From: G963665215 sp963665215
GTDB taxonomy: Bacteria > Chloroflexota > Dehalococcoidia > Lucifugimonadales > CAUZJF01
Reading direction: 5' to 3'
Assembly: GCA_963665215.2 (NCBI GenBank)
Contig: CAXXWW010000017.1
Span: forward strand, 124,001 to 188,000
DNA length: 64,000 nucleotides
Shown: positions 54,549-62,838 of the stretch, one piece after another
Position numbering within the stretch: position 1 is the stretch's first letter
How the letters are laid out: each line of letters opens with the position of its first letter
Notes under the pieces: model-generated
Told to the model about the DNA's origin: nothing
Seen by the model: the letters and a program-made list of their open reading frames with translations, nothing else
Database searches by the model: none
Translations under genes and position numbers: made by a program

Positions 54549-55469
54549 ATGACCGCTCGCCTCAGGGTAATCGTCGGCTCCAGAGCCAGCCCCCTCGCCA
54601 TGGCCCAGACCGAGGAGGTGCTCTCCCAACTCCGAGAGCGCTTTCCCGATATCGATCTGTCCGTCGTACCGATCACCACCACCGGCGACAAGCACAAGGA
54701 AGCGCCCCTCGCGGGGCTGGAGCGTGGCACGTTCGTTAAGGAGATCGAGCTGGCCCTCATCAATGGAGAGATCGATGTTGCCGTCCACAGCGCAAAAGAT
54801 CTGCCCGCCTCGTTGCCCGAAGGCCTGACGCTGGCGGCGATTGGCCGCCGCCAGGACCCGCGGGACGTGCAGATGAACAGGTGGGGCCTACCCCTGGCCA
54901 AGCTGCCCCCGCACGCGCGCCTGGGCACCAGCAGCCCCCGACGCGTAGCGTTGCTCAAGGCGTTCCGTCCCGACCTGGAGCTCCTACCGATCAGGGGAAA
55001 CGTCGGCACCCGCCTGGACAAGGTGGCGGGAGGCGACTACGATGGCGTTGTTCTCGCCGCCGCGGGGCTGATCCGCCTGGGCAGACACGCCGAGATAACC
55101 GAGTACCTGTCTCCGGACCTCTGCACGCCGGAGGTAGGCCAGGGCACCCTGGCAGTTGAAGCTCGCGCCGGCGACACGAGAATCATCGACATGCTGGCCG
55201 CTATCGACCACCGGCCAAGTCGAATAGCCCTTGAGGCCGAGCGGGCGTTTCTGGGCGTCATGGGGGGCGGCTGCGAGGTGCCCGTGGCGGCCTACGCCCA
55301 GCTTGAAGGCGACCAGCTCCATATATCCGCGATGGCCGCCCTGCCGGATGGCAGCCGGGTATTCCGTACGCGTGTAACCTGCGATGCAGCCGAGGCCGAG
55401 GACGGTGGCAGGCGGACCGCCGAGTCCCTGCTAGAGGCCGGCGCCGCCAAAATTGTCGGCGGCCGTTGA
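54549..55469 (+). CDS. hemC: Porphobilinogen deaminase (hydroxymethylbilane synthase)
   Basis: The product of about 306 residues joins four porphobilinogens to hydroxymethylbilane. Family marks are VIVGSRASPLAMAQTEEVL, the active-site Asp region IDVAVHSAKDLPASLPEGL, LGTSSPRRVALLKAFRPDL, the IRGNVGTRLDKVAGGDYDG arginines, and the cofactor Cys in VMGGGCEVPVAAYAQ. The ATG at 54549 lies 11 bp after the preceding stop. It is in the middle of the operon leading to uroporphyrinogen III. Confidence 0.95.
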   Translation: MTARLRVIVGSRASPLAMAQTEEVLSQLRERFPDIDLSVVPITTTGDKHKEAPLAGLERGTFVKEIELALINGEIDVAVHSAKDLPASLPEGLTLAAIGRRQDPRDVQMNRWGLPLAKLPPHARLGTSSPRRVALLKAFRPDLELLPIRGNVGTRLDKVAGGDYDGVVLAAAGLIRLGRHAEITEYLSPDLCTPEVGQGTLAVEARAGDTRIIDMLAAIDHRPSRIALEAERAFLGVMGGGCEVPVAAYAQLEGDQLHISAMAALPDGSRVFRTRVTCDAAEAEDGGRRTAESLLEAGAAKIVGGR

Positions 55470-55570
55470 GAGGCAGGGCCGGACCGAGGTACGCTGATGG
55501 TCAGAGCGGCATGAGGAGGAGTGGCCACCACGAGTCCTTGCGGGGCGGGGCCGGTGGCTACCCCATCGAG

Positions 55571-57118
55571 ATGAGAGACTCGCATACAGGCAAGAAGGGC
55601 GCTGTCTGCCTCGTGGGCGCGGGGCCCGGCGATCCCGGGCTCATCACCGTGAAGGGACTGCAGCGCCTGGAGGCAGCGGACGTTGTGGTCTACGACCGGC
55701 TGGTGGACCAGCGGCTGGTGGACCGCGCCCGCGCGGACGCCGAGGTGATCGACGTTGGCAAGGTCCCTGGCCAGGACCGCAACCCCCAGGCGGACATTAA
55801 CGCGCTGCTGGTCGAGAGGGCTAAGGCCGGCAAGCAGGTGGTACGCCTGAAGGGCGGGGACCCGTTCATATTCGGGCGGGGTGGCGAGGAGGCGGAGACC
55901 CTTGTGGACCAGGGCATTCCCTTTGAAGTGGTGCCGGGCGTAACCTCCGCCATCGCGGCACCCGCATACGCGGGCATCCCACTGACCCACCGAGGGTTCG
56001 CCTCTTCACTCACCATTGTCACGGGCTCAGAGTCGCCGGACAAATCCGACAGCGCCGTTGCATGGGATAAGCTGGCGCAAGGGGGCGAGACGCTCGTCGT
56101 GCTCATGGGCTGGGACGCGCTGACGAGCATAGCCGCCACACTGGTGCGTGCGGGCCGCCCCGCGGAGACACCGGTGGCCCTGGTACAGTGGGGCTCCCAA
56201 CCGTTCCAGCGCACCGTGGTGGGCACCCTCGCCGACATAAGGGAAAAGGCCGACGATGCCGGCCTGGCCCCGCCGGTGGTCGCGGTGATCGGGGAAGTCG
56301 TGCAGCTCCGGGACAGGCTTCGCTGGTTCGACAACCGTCCCCTCTTCGGTAAACGCGTGCTGGTTACGCGCATCCGAGCTCAGGCCGGCGCTCTCTCGGA
56401 CCTGCTCTACCGGGAGGGGGCCGAGCCGCTGGAGGCGCCGACCATACACATTGAGGTCCTGGAGGACCACTCGGCGCTGGACGCGGCGCTCGAGTCGTTA
56501 TCGGAGTACGACTGGGTCGTGTTCACCAGCGCCAACACTGTCCAGGCGGTGTTCGACCGTCTCGGCCAGCTCGGTCGGGATTCCCGGGCATTCCACTCAG
56601 CCCAGGTCGCGTCTATCGGCCCGGAGACCGCGGCCAGGCTTCAGGCGCACGGTATCGTCGCCGACCTGGTCCCAAAGGAGTTTGTGTCCGAAGCGATGGT
56701 GGACGCTCTGAAGCATAGAGGCGTAGCCGGGGCGAAGGTCCTGTTTGCCAGCTCAGACATCCGGCGCGACGCGATACCGGATGGTCTGGCCACTCTCGGG
56801 GCCCACGTCACGGAGGTAACTGTTTACAGGAACGTCGTCCCGAAGGACGCCGGGGACCGCATATCGGAGGTCCTGTCGCGGGGTATCGACGTCGCCACCT
56901 TCACAAGCTCGTCAACGGCGAGAAACCTGAGGGCGCTGCTCGACGGCAACCTAGACCAGCTGGGCGAGGCGAGAATCGCCTGTATCGGCCCCATTACCGC
57001 GGCTGCCGTTAGGGAAACAGGGCTCGAGGTGCACATAGTCGCCAGGGAGCACACGATCGCCGGTCTGGTCGATGCCCTCAAGGCGTACTACACCGAGGAG
57101 GCACGCTCCGATGGGTAG
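55571..57118 (+). CDS. cobA-hemD: Fused uroporphyrinogen-III C-methyltransferase and uroporphyrinogen-III synthase
   Basis: This bifunctional protein has about 515 residues. The first half (to about 250) is the SAM-dependent methyltransferase (SUMT): VGAGPGDPGLITVKGLQRL, VVYDRLVDQRL, VRLKGGDPFIFGRGGEEAE and VVPGVTSAIAAPAYAGIPLT. The second half is HemD: GKRVLVTRIRAQAGALSDLL, WVVFTSANTVQAVFDRL, ASIGPETAARLQAHGI and VATFTSSSTARNLRALL. Together they close hydroxymethylbilane to uroporphyrinogen III and methylate it to precorrin-2. The ATG at 55571 is chosen by alignment; about 100 bp separate it from hemC. Its stop overlaps the hemB start. Confidence 0.93.
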   Translation: MRDSHTGKKGAVCLVGAGPGDPGLITVKGLQRLEAADVVVYDRLVDQRLVDRARADAEVIDVGKVPGQDRNPQADINALLVERAKAGKQVVRLKGGDPFIFGRGGEEAETLVDQGIPFEVVPGVTSAIAAPAYAGIPLTHRGFASSLTIVTGSESPDKSDSAVAWDKLAQGGETLVVLMGWDALTSIAATLVRAGRPAETPVALVQWGSQPFQRTVVGTLADIREKADDAGLAPPVVAVIGEVVQLRDRLRWFDNRPLFGKRVLVTRIRAQAGALSDLLYREGAEPLEAPTIHIEVLEDHSALDAALESLSEYDWVVFTSANTVQAVFDRLGQLGRDSRAFHSAQVASIGPETAARLQAHGIVADLVPKEFVSEAMVDALKHRGVAGAKVLFASSDIRRDAIPDGLATLGAHVTEVTVYRNVVPKDAGDRISEVLSRGIDVATFTSSSTARNLRALLDGNLDQLGEARIACIGPITAAAVRETGLEVHIVAREHTIAGLVDALKAYYTEEARSDG

Positions 57119-58097
57119 GTTCCCGCAGGTACGACTTCGCAGGATCAGGCGGTCGCCCGCGATTCGCGAGATGGCCCAGGAGACCAGTCTGTCGGTAACC
57201 GACCTGATCTATCCCATGTTCGTTACCCACGGACGCAACGTGCGGGCCGAGATTGCCCCGATGCCGGGGATGTATCAGCTTTCGCTTGACCACCTCATCT
57301 CGGAGATCGGGAGCGTGGCGGACCTGGGGATTCCCGCGGTACTTCTCTTCGGCATCCCCGAGACCAAGAACGCGGAGGGTACGGAAGCGTACGAAGCCAA
57401 CGGGATAGTGCAGGAAGCGATCCGGGTGATCAAGAAGACCGCGCCCGACCTCCTGGTCATCGCCGACGTATGCCTGTGTGAGTACACCGACCACGGCCAC
57501 TGCGGCGTCATCGAGGACGGCACGGTCGACAACGACCGCACGCTGGAGCTTCTGGCCAGAACGGCGGTCAGCCAGGTAGCGGCGGGGGCTGATATGGTCG
57601 CGCCATCGGCGATGATGGACGGGCAGGTCAACGCCATCCGGTCTGCACTGGACGGAGGCGGGAGCGTAGATACGCCCATCATGGCCTACTCGGCCAAGTA
57701 CGCCTCCTCCTTTTACGGCCCATTCAGGGTGGCGGCCGAGTCGGCGCCCCAGTTCGGCGACCGCGAGGGCTACCAGCTTGACCCGCGCAACTCGCGTCAG
57801 GCCCTGCGAGAGATAGAGCAGGACATAGCGGAAGGGGCCGACATCGTCATGGTCAAGCCGGCGCTAGCATTCCTGGACATCATCGCCAGAGTCAGACAAG
57901 CCGTCGCATGCCCCGTCGCGGCCTACAACGTCAGTGGCGAGTACGCCATGGTAAAGGCGGCGGCTCAGAACGAGTGGCTCGACGGCCGCCGGGTCACGGT
58001 CGAAATCCTCACGGCAATCAAGAGGGCAGGCGCCGATATGATTATTACATACCACGCCAAGGAGATGGCCCAGTGGCTGTCGGCCGAGGGCCCCTGA
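57111..58097 (+). CDS. hemB: Delta-aminolevulinic acid dehydratase (porphobilinogen synthase)
   Basis: The product of about 328 residues condenses two 5-aminolevulinates to porphobilinogen. The zinc-binding cysteine cluster DVCLCEYTDHGHCGV is present, so it is a zinc-type enzyme. The two active-site lysines lie in AYSAKYASSFYGPFR and VMVKPALAFLD. The N-terminus MGRFPQVRLRRIR is typical. The ATG at 57111 overlaps the end of the preceding gene by 8 bp. It is the last gene of the operon, convergent with the protease gene. Confidence 0.95.
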   Translation: MGRFPQVRLRRIRRSPAIREMAQETSLSVTDLIYPMFVTHGRNVRAEIAPMPGMYQLSLDHLISEIGSVADLGIPAVLLFGIPETKNAEGTEAYEANGIVQEAIRVIKKTAPDLLVIADVCLCEYTDHGHCGVIEDGTVDNDRTLELLARTAVSQVAAGADMVAPSAMMDGQVNAIRSALDGGGSVDTPIMAYSAKYASSFYGPFRVAAESAPQFGDREGYQLDPRNSRQALREIEQDIAEGADIVMVKPALAFLDIIARVRQAVACPVAAYNVSGEYAMVKAAAQNEWLDGRRVTVEILTAIKRAGADMIITYHAKEMAQWLSAEGP

Positions 58098-58116
58098 GAA
58101 GCGCGAGCCCGTTGCC

Positions 58117-58698
58117 TCACCCGATGGCGCCCCAGCTCTGAAGCGGCCAGTAGCGAAACCAGGCCTTGCCTACGATCAAGCGCGCGCCCACAGGCCCGTA
58201 CTCCCTGCTGTCGATGCTCCGCAGCCGGTTGTCGCCCAATACGAAGTATTCGTCCGGCCCCAACTCCCAGGCGCTATCCCCCATTCCCACCGACGCTGGC
58301 AGGCCTCCCAGGTATGGCTCATTCATCCGCGCCCCGTCTATCAGCAGCGCGCCGTCGAGGATGCGGACCTCCTCGCCTGGCTGGCCGACGACCCGTTTGA
58401 GGTACCGTGCCACGGTATTCCCCGGACCCCGCACGATCACCACGTCGCCGCGGGACGGCCGGGAGGCGGCGTAGGCCGCACGGCTCACAAGTAGCTGGTT
58501 TCCCGGCTGCAAGGATGGTGTCATGCTGTCTCCACGTACCACGTAGAGCCGGCTGGAGAGAAGATCGACTACGACTCCGAGGGCTGGCGCCCTGGCCAAG
58601 AGGCCGATCCAACCCCTCGCGGCGGCCCTCTGGCCGGTCCGGTCAGCCCTTCCACCTTTACCGGTTACGCCGACATGATCTTGGCCCACGAAGGCCAT
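58117..58698 (-). CDS. S26-family signal peptidase, probable Ni-SOD maturation protease
   Basis: This protein of about 193 residues is a type I signal-peptidase-like Ser/Lys protease. The catalytic Ser lies in VVRGDSMTPSLQPG (about residue 58) and the Lys in VARYLKRVVGQPGEE (about 101). LGPDEYFVLGDNRLRSIDSR is the conserved box E region. The single hydrophobic stretch before the Ser (ALGVVVDLLS) is weak, so membrane anchoring is doubtful. It is divergent from sodN, and Ni-SOD needs its N-terminal leader removed by a SodX protease of this family. That role is therefore likely; an ordinary LepB is the alternative. Confidence 0.82.
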   Translation of the reverse strand: MAFVGQDHVGVTGKGGRADRTGQRAAARGWIGLLARAPALGVVVDLLSSRLYVVRGDSMTPSLQPGNQLLVSRAAYAASRPSRGDVVIVRGPGNTVARYLKRVVGQPGEEVRILDGALLIDGARMNEPYLGGLPASVGMGDSAWELGPDEYFVLGDNRLRSIDSREYGPVGARLIVGKAWFRYWPLQSWGAIG

Positions 58699-58908
58699 TC
58701 TATGCCGTGAGTCACCCCGATGCAATCAACACGGGCCATTCGCGGGCCCTTTCGTTTTGGATCAAAGACACTTTGGCCACCGCCCCTTTCCCCTTGTGCG
58801 GGCCCTGGCGGTCCATGAGCACCGAATGCGCAGGGGTTGTGTGCGGGCCCACGATCCTGATACTCTTCTTAGCGGCTCATAACACTCAAAAAATGGAGGA
58901 ATCTTGCC

Positions 58909-59391
58909 ATGAGAATGCTTCGGACCCTGCGACGATGGCTGCCCATACAAGTGGCGTATGCACACTGCGACATCCCGTGCGGAATATACGACCCCATTGG
59001 CGCCAAGATCGCCGCACAGACCGTGTTGAAGATGGTAATGCGGATACAGGCGCTGGACTATCCGCAAAGCGGCACCCACGAGGAGTACAGCACCTACCGC
59101 AACACCTTCGGCCGCTACGTAACCGTCAAGGAGCAGCACGCCGAACTCGTCAAGCACGAGATCGATATCCTCTGGCACGACTACTTCAAGCCGGAGCACC
59201 TGGACAAGTACCCCGATCTGCACACCGCCGTCTGGGAGACCACCAAGCTGGCATCGGCCAACAAGCAGGCGGTGGACTTGGACGCCGCGAAGCGGCTGGT
59301 GGACTCGGTGGACAAGATAGCAGAGACATTCTGGGCTACCAAGGGTGTGACATACAACGACGCCGTGGCGGATGTACGCTTCGGCACGTAA
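58909..59391 (+). CDS. sodN: Nickel superoxide dismutase
   Basis: This 160-residue protein destroys superoxide using a nickel centre. The leader MRMLRTLRRWLPIQVAYA is followed by the nickel hook HCDIPCGIYDP, where His19, Cys20 and Cys24 become residues 1, 2 and 6 of the mature enzyme. The following four-helix bundle (AAQTVLKMVMRIQALD, HAELVKHEIDILWHDYF) matches the family. The ATG has GGAGG nine bases upstream. The likely maturation protease is the divergent neighbour. The leader is basic but not strongly hydrophobic, so export is not implied. Confidence 0.95.
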   Translation: MRMLRTLRRWLPIQVAYAHCDIPCGIYDPIGAKIAAQTVLKMVMRIQALDYPQSGTHEEYSTYRNTFGRYVTVKEQHAELVKHEIDILWHDYFKPEHLDKYPDLHTAVWETTKLASANKQAVDLDAAKRLVDSVDKIAETFWATKGVTYNDAVADVRFGT

Positions 59392-59449
59392 CCCGTCGAC
59401 GCCGCACTTGTGAACCCTGCCTCACACGCCGGTCCTGACCTCATTGCAA

Positions 59450-59482
59450 GGGCATGCCCCTGAGAGCATATGGGGCGTGCCC
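59450..59482. terminator. Strong hairpin downstream of sodN
   Basis: The sequence gggcatgcccc (59450-59460) and ggggcgtgccc (59472-59482) form an 11-bp stem with one G-T pair around an 11-base loop. No T-run follows, so it may be a factor-dependent terminator or an mRNA-stabilising hairpin. Confidence 0.45.
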
Positions 59483-59553
59483 GCCTCGCTCGGTACCATT
59501 GGAACCCGTAGGCGCCGCACCTGGGCCACCCTTTGACAGAAGATGACGTCCGA

Positions 59554-59973
59554 ATGAAAAGGGTCGCGATCATCGGGCCGGGAGGCTCTGGCAAGTCTGT
59601 GCTTGCCCGGCGGCTTGGCGACATGCTCGGCGTGGAGGTCATCCACCTGGACGCGCTCTTCTGGAAACCGGGGTGGGTCGAGACCGACTTTGACGAGTGG
59701 CAGCGGACAGTAGAGGAGCTGGCAGGGGGGCGCTCCTGGATTATCGACGGCAACTACGGCCGCACGATGGAGGTCCGGCTCGCCGCCGCCGACACCGTCA
59801 TTTTTCTGGACTTTCCGCGGCTCACCTGCCTGTGGCGCGTGATCAAAAGGCTGCTTCAGTACTGGGATGGGAGCAGGCCCGACATAGCTCCCGGCTGCGA
59901 CGAGAGGTTCGACCGGGAGTACTTGCGGTTCCTCAAGTGGATCTGGGGCTATCCTACACGGAGCAGGCCCTAG
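59554..59973 (+). CDS. P-loop adenylate-kinase-like (topology-modulation type) protein, with a premature in-frame TAG
   Basis: A Walker A loop opens the protein (VAIIGPGGSGKSVLARRL), then VEVIHLDALFWKPGWVETD and WIIDGNYGRTMEVRL. These match the FlaR/topology-modulation group of small P-loop kinases of unclear substrate. The frame stops at a TAG (59971-59973) after YPTRSRP. The same frame then continues sensibly, VMERLERFSKGRQIYILRR and PGEVERFLEDVG, to a TGA at 60094-60096. That is the usual C-terminus and gives about 180 residues. So a single codon has become TAG, by mutation or error; read-through is possible but unsupported. The ATG at 59554 gives MKRVAIIG. Confidence 0.78.
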   Translation: MKRVAIIGPGGSGKSVLARRLGDMLGVEVIHLDALFWKPGWVETDFDEWQRTVEELAGGRSWIIDGNYGRTMEVRLAAADTVIFLDFPRLTCLWRVIKRLLQYWDGSRPDIAPGCDERFDREYLRFLKWIWGYPTRSRP

Positions 59974-60224
59974 GTGATGGAGAGGCTGGAGCGGTTCTCG
60001 AAGGGAAGGCAAATCTACATACTAAGGCGGCCCGGAGAGGTCGAGCGCTTTCTGGAAGACGTTGGGCGTCAACGGCGGCCCCAGGCGTTTTCTTGAGGCC
60101 TCCAAACGCGCGCCGGTATCGCCGCGCCAGCGGTGATCAACCCGCAGACGCGATGCCACCACGGCCCGCTGATAGACCGACAGACTCAGCGCGGTATCTA
60201 CAATTCGCCAAGGGGAGAATATCC

Positions 60225-60590
60225 ATGCCCCAGCCAAAGATCGAGGTCTCAAAGGCCGTAGGGACTGAGCTGCTTTTCGAGAACGACCGTGTCCGAGTGT
60301 GGGACATGGAGCTCCAACCCGGGGAGCCGTCGCCCCATCACCGGCACGAGTCCGACTACGTCTACGTCTACACGACGCCGAGCAAGATCGCCGTCGACAT
60401 CCCGGGCCAGAAGCAGACCGTTCGAGAATACGCGGAGGGATTCGTACAGTTCACGGTTGTCGGCGGTGGAATCGAGCACCGCATAACAAACGTGGCCGAC
60501 GAGCGGCATCACCAATTCATCTTAGAATTCAAGGGCCCAAGCGCTTCGGCCGACACACTGGCCCCACAAAACAATGGGCCTTTCGGCTGA
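60225..60590 (+). CDS. Cupin-domain protein
   Basis: This 121-residue single-domain cupin shows the two conserved motifs: LQPGEPSPHHRHESDYVYVY (metal-binding His, His and Glu) and FTVVGGGIEHRITNVADERH (second His). Such small cupins bind a metal and a small ligand; the function is unknown. The ATG follows AAGGGGAG with good spacing. The remnant of a short-chain dehydrogenase gene starts 24 bp downstream, which suggests that the two once formed an operon. Confidence 0.85.
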   Translation: MPQPKIEVSKAVGTELLFENDRVRVWDMELQPGEPSPHHRHESDYVYVYTTPSKIAVDIPGQKQTVREYAEGFVQFTVVGGGIEHRITNVADERHHQFILEFKGPSASADTLAPQNNGPFG

Positions 60591-60614
60591 TCCCGGCTCG
60601 CTCGAAGGACCACC

Positions 60615-60716
60615 ATGAGACTGGCAGGTAAGGTCGCGTTCACAAGCGGCGCCGCCCGCGGCGTAATGTTTGATTTGTCGAACACGCTTTTGCCGGAAAC
60701 CTCATTTCCGGGATAG
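60615..60716 (+). pseudogene. 5' remnant of a short-chain dehydrogenase/reductase gene
   Basis: A start with a GAAGGACCACC site gives MRLAGKVAFTSGAARG, the standard SDR opening with the start of the TGxxxGxG nucleotide-binding motif. After that the sequence is unrelated (VMFDLSNTLLPETSFPG) and stops at 60716. The other 230 or so residues are missing, so a deletion or rearrangement removed them. The IS256 copy C lies 170 bp further on, but its target duplication is clean, so it did not cause the loss directly. Confidence 0.65.
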
Positions 60717-60885
60717 CGGTGGTCATGGGGTGCGCATATGCCGCCAGCGGCGCCTATTTGTTCAAGACGTCTCTGTGACACTATGAACCCCCTGCCATTA
60801 GACGCTTCTTGGTGTGCGGGCAGATTACCACAGTCCCGTGGAGTGGCCAGTTGCTGCGTCGATAGTCGCCTGCATCTCAATTGAG

Positions 60886-62253
60886 GAGGTTACGTCAATA
60901 GGTGTGTAAACGACATCAGGCGGCGACCTTCTCAGCCGTTGATTCAATGGCGATTCCATCCGCATACTGTGCACCGAGATAGACGTCTTCGATCAACTCA
61001 GGGGCCTTCAGACGCCTGAAGCGCTGTTCGGCGACCATCAACATTTTCCAGATCACCGCTATCGCCCGATCGACCCTCTTGTAGCGCTTGGCGGCATCGG
61101 TCCGAAGCCTGAGGGCCGCGAAGGGTGATTCTACCGGGTTCGTCGTGCGAAGGTGCCCCCAGTGCTCCTTTGGGAAGTCATAGAAGGTGACCATGCGGTC
61201 CCAGTCCCGCTCCAAGGCCTCTGAGGCCGCCTCGTAGGAATGGTCGCCGCACCACCTGGTGAACACCGTCCTGAGCCGCTCAGCCTCTGTCCGAGTCGGC
61301 GCGTAGGGGATAGTACGCAGCATGAGCTTGGCCTGGTCCTGTTGTCGCTTTGGAAGCTTGGCGAGCACGTTTACGATCTTGTGGTTCCAGCAGCGTTGCT
61401 CTGCCGCCTGCGGATAGACGTTGCGCAGAGCTCCCCAGATGCCCAGGTGTCCGTCTCCAACCACCAGCCTCGGGCAGCTCAAGCCCCGGCGCTTGATGTC
61501 CCTGAGCACCTCGGACCAGTTCTCTGTGGACTCCCTGTATCCAGGAACAGCGCTCACCACCACCTTGCTCCCGTCGCTCAGGGCCGCCATCACCACCAGT
61601 ACCGCCGCCTTCTCCTTCTCAAGACCAGCCTTGACGTAGACTCCATCCACCCACATGTAGACCACTTCCAGGTCATCGAGGGGCCGGCTGCGCCATTGGG
61701 CAAGCTCATCGTTCCACTTATCCTTCAACCGGGCCACCGTGCTCGCCGATACCGGTGCGTCCTCTCCCAGCAGCCCCCGCAAAGCCAGATCGAAGTCGCC
61801 TTCGGATAGACCGTGCAGGTACAGCTCGGGGATCAACTCAGCAACCTTCCTGGTCCTGTTGACGAACAGCGGCAGCAGCCGGCTCTCGAACTGCTCCTCG
61901 GTATCGCGGACTCGCGGCCGCCTCAGCTGTATCGTTCCCGAACTCAGCGTAAGCCTCCGGGCTCTGCCGTATCCGTTCCGATAGCCGGTATCGTTGTCCG
62001 AGTCGGATCTGAGCGCCGACTTCGCCCTTCCCAGAAACCCCGTCACCTCCTCCTCCAGCAACTCCTGGATCAGCCTCTGGACCTGGCTTCGCACCCAATC
62101 CTCCAACTGCTCCCACTCCGGCCTTGACTCCGACCTACTCTCAGTGCTTTCCTTCCTCATGGGCGGTCTATCTCCTCTCTTGGGCCTCGAGCCCGTGTTG
62201 TTCAGAGAGAGGGTACACCGCCTGACTGTTTACACACTTTTTGAAGATACCTC
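60886..62253 (-). mobile_element. IS256-family insertion sequence, copy C, at the end of a membrane-protein gene
   Basis: The 1368-bp element has the same ends as copies A and B and a perfect 8-bp target duplication, caattgag, at 60878-60885 and 62254-62261. It lies in the same direction as the gene it hits (minus strand). Confidence 0.97.
60916..62160 (-). CDS. IS256 family transposase (copy C)
   Basis: This 414-residue protein matches copies A and B apart from single changes (VTGFLGRAKSA here, VTAFLGRAKSA in the others). The catalytic triad motifs WVDGVYVKAG, VVGDGHLGIW and NPVESPFAALR are intact. It is probably active or recently active. Confidence 0.95.
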   Translation of the reverse strand: MRKESTESRSESRPEWEQLEDWVRSQVQRLIQELLEEEVTGFLGRAKSALRSDSDNDTGYRNGYGRARRLTLSSGTIQLRRPRVRDTEEQFESRLLPLFVNRTRKVAELIPELYLHGLSEGDFDLALRGLLGEDAPVSASTVARLKDKWNDELAQWRSRPLDDLEVVYMWVDGVYVKAGLEKEKAAVLVVMAALSDGSKVVVSAVPGYRESTENWSEVLRDIKRRGLSCPRLVVGDGHLGIWGALRNVYPQAAEQRCWNHKIVNVLAKLPKRQQDQAKLMLRTIPYAPTRTEAERLRTVFTRWCGDHSYEAASEALERDWDRMVTFYDFPKEHWGHLRTTNPVESPFAALRLRTDAAKRYKRVDRAIAVIWKMLMVAEQRFRRLKAPELIEDVYLGAQYADGIAIESTAEKVAA

Positions 62254-62786
62254 CAATTGAGACCAGACATCCGTAGCCGACGCCCCAACGCGAAAGCCCA
62301 AATTGGGTAACCGAAGTACAGCCCCGCCAGTACGTGCAGAAGCATGCTCTTTGGCAGTATGGCAGAGGAGCGCCCCAGGTAGCGGACCATCACAAACCAG
62401 GCCAAGACCACCAGGAATCCGACACTCACCATCCCTATCTGCTGATCGAATGGCAGCACGTTTACTACCAAAAGTACTTGGAGGACTATCACTGCGATCA
62501 TCCCCGCTACTCCCAGCAGCAACGCAACCAGGCTTAGGGTCGGCCCGTGAGGTCGTAAGGCCTGGTGTAGTGCGACTGCGATAGGGAGCATGAGCCCATA
62601 CTGGATGACCACGGCTATGTCGTTAAGCGTTCCCAGTGGTCCGATGAACGTCGTGAAGAAGGCCACCAGAAACAAAATGCCGAAGATGGATACGATCCCG
62701 CTCGCGTAGGCGCACCACCCGGCCACACGGACAAGCTGCCTCGGCAGAGTGACACCTGGATGCGTTGCCTGACTCAGGTCTGTCAT
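62202..62786 (-). CDS. Multi-pass membrane protein of unknown function, C-terminus extended by IS256
   Basis: This 194-residue protein has about five or six transmembrane helices (for example YASGIVSIFGILFLVAFF, LSLVALLLGVAGMIAVIVL and MVSVGFLVVLAWFVMV). It resembles small DUF4386-like membrane proteins, but this is uncertain. The native end was MSGLN followed by TGA, and that stop lies in the IS256 target site. The insertion turned it into Trp and added RYLQKVCKQSGGVPSL before a new stop. All membrane helices are kept, so the protein may still work. AAAGGAG precedes the ATG at 62786. The upstream gene is another membrane protein 52 bp away. Confidence 0.75.
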   Translation of the reverse strand: MTDLSQATHPGVTLPRQLVRVAGWCAYASGIVSIFGILFLVAFFTTFIGPLGTLNDIAVVIQYGLMLPIAVALHQALRPHGPTLSLVALLLGVAGMIAVIVLQVLLVVNVLPFDQQIGMVSVGFLVVLAWFVMVRYLGRSSAILPKSMLLHVLAGLYFGYPIWAFALGRRLRMSGLNWRYLQKVCKQSGGVPSL

Positions 62787-62838
62787 CGCGAACTCCTTTC
62801 GGCTGTGTCAGCCCTGGCTTTTCGCCCACGTATCCGCT

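Noticed and set aside
58731..58757. Hairpin gggcc...ggccc followed by T-rich bases as a terminator
   Set aside because: The stem is only five pairs, and no plus-strand gene ends upstream of it, since hemB ends before the convergent protease gene.
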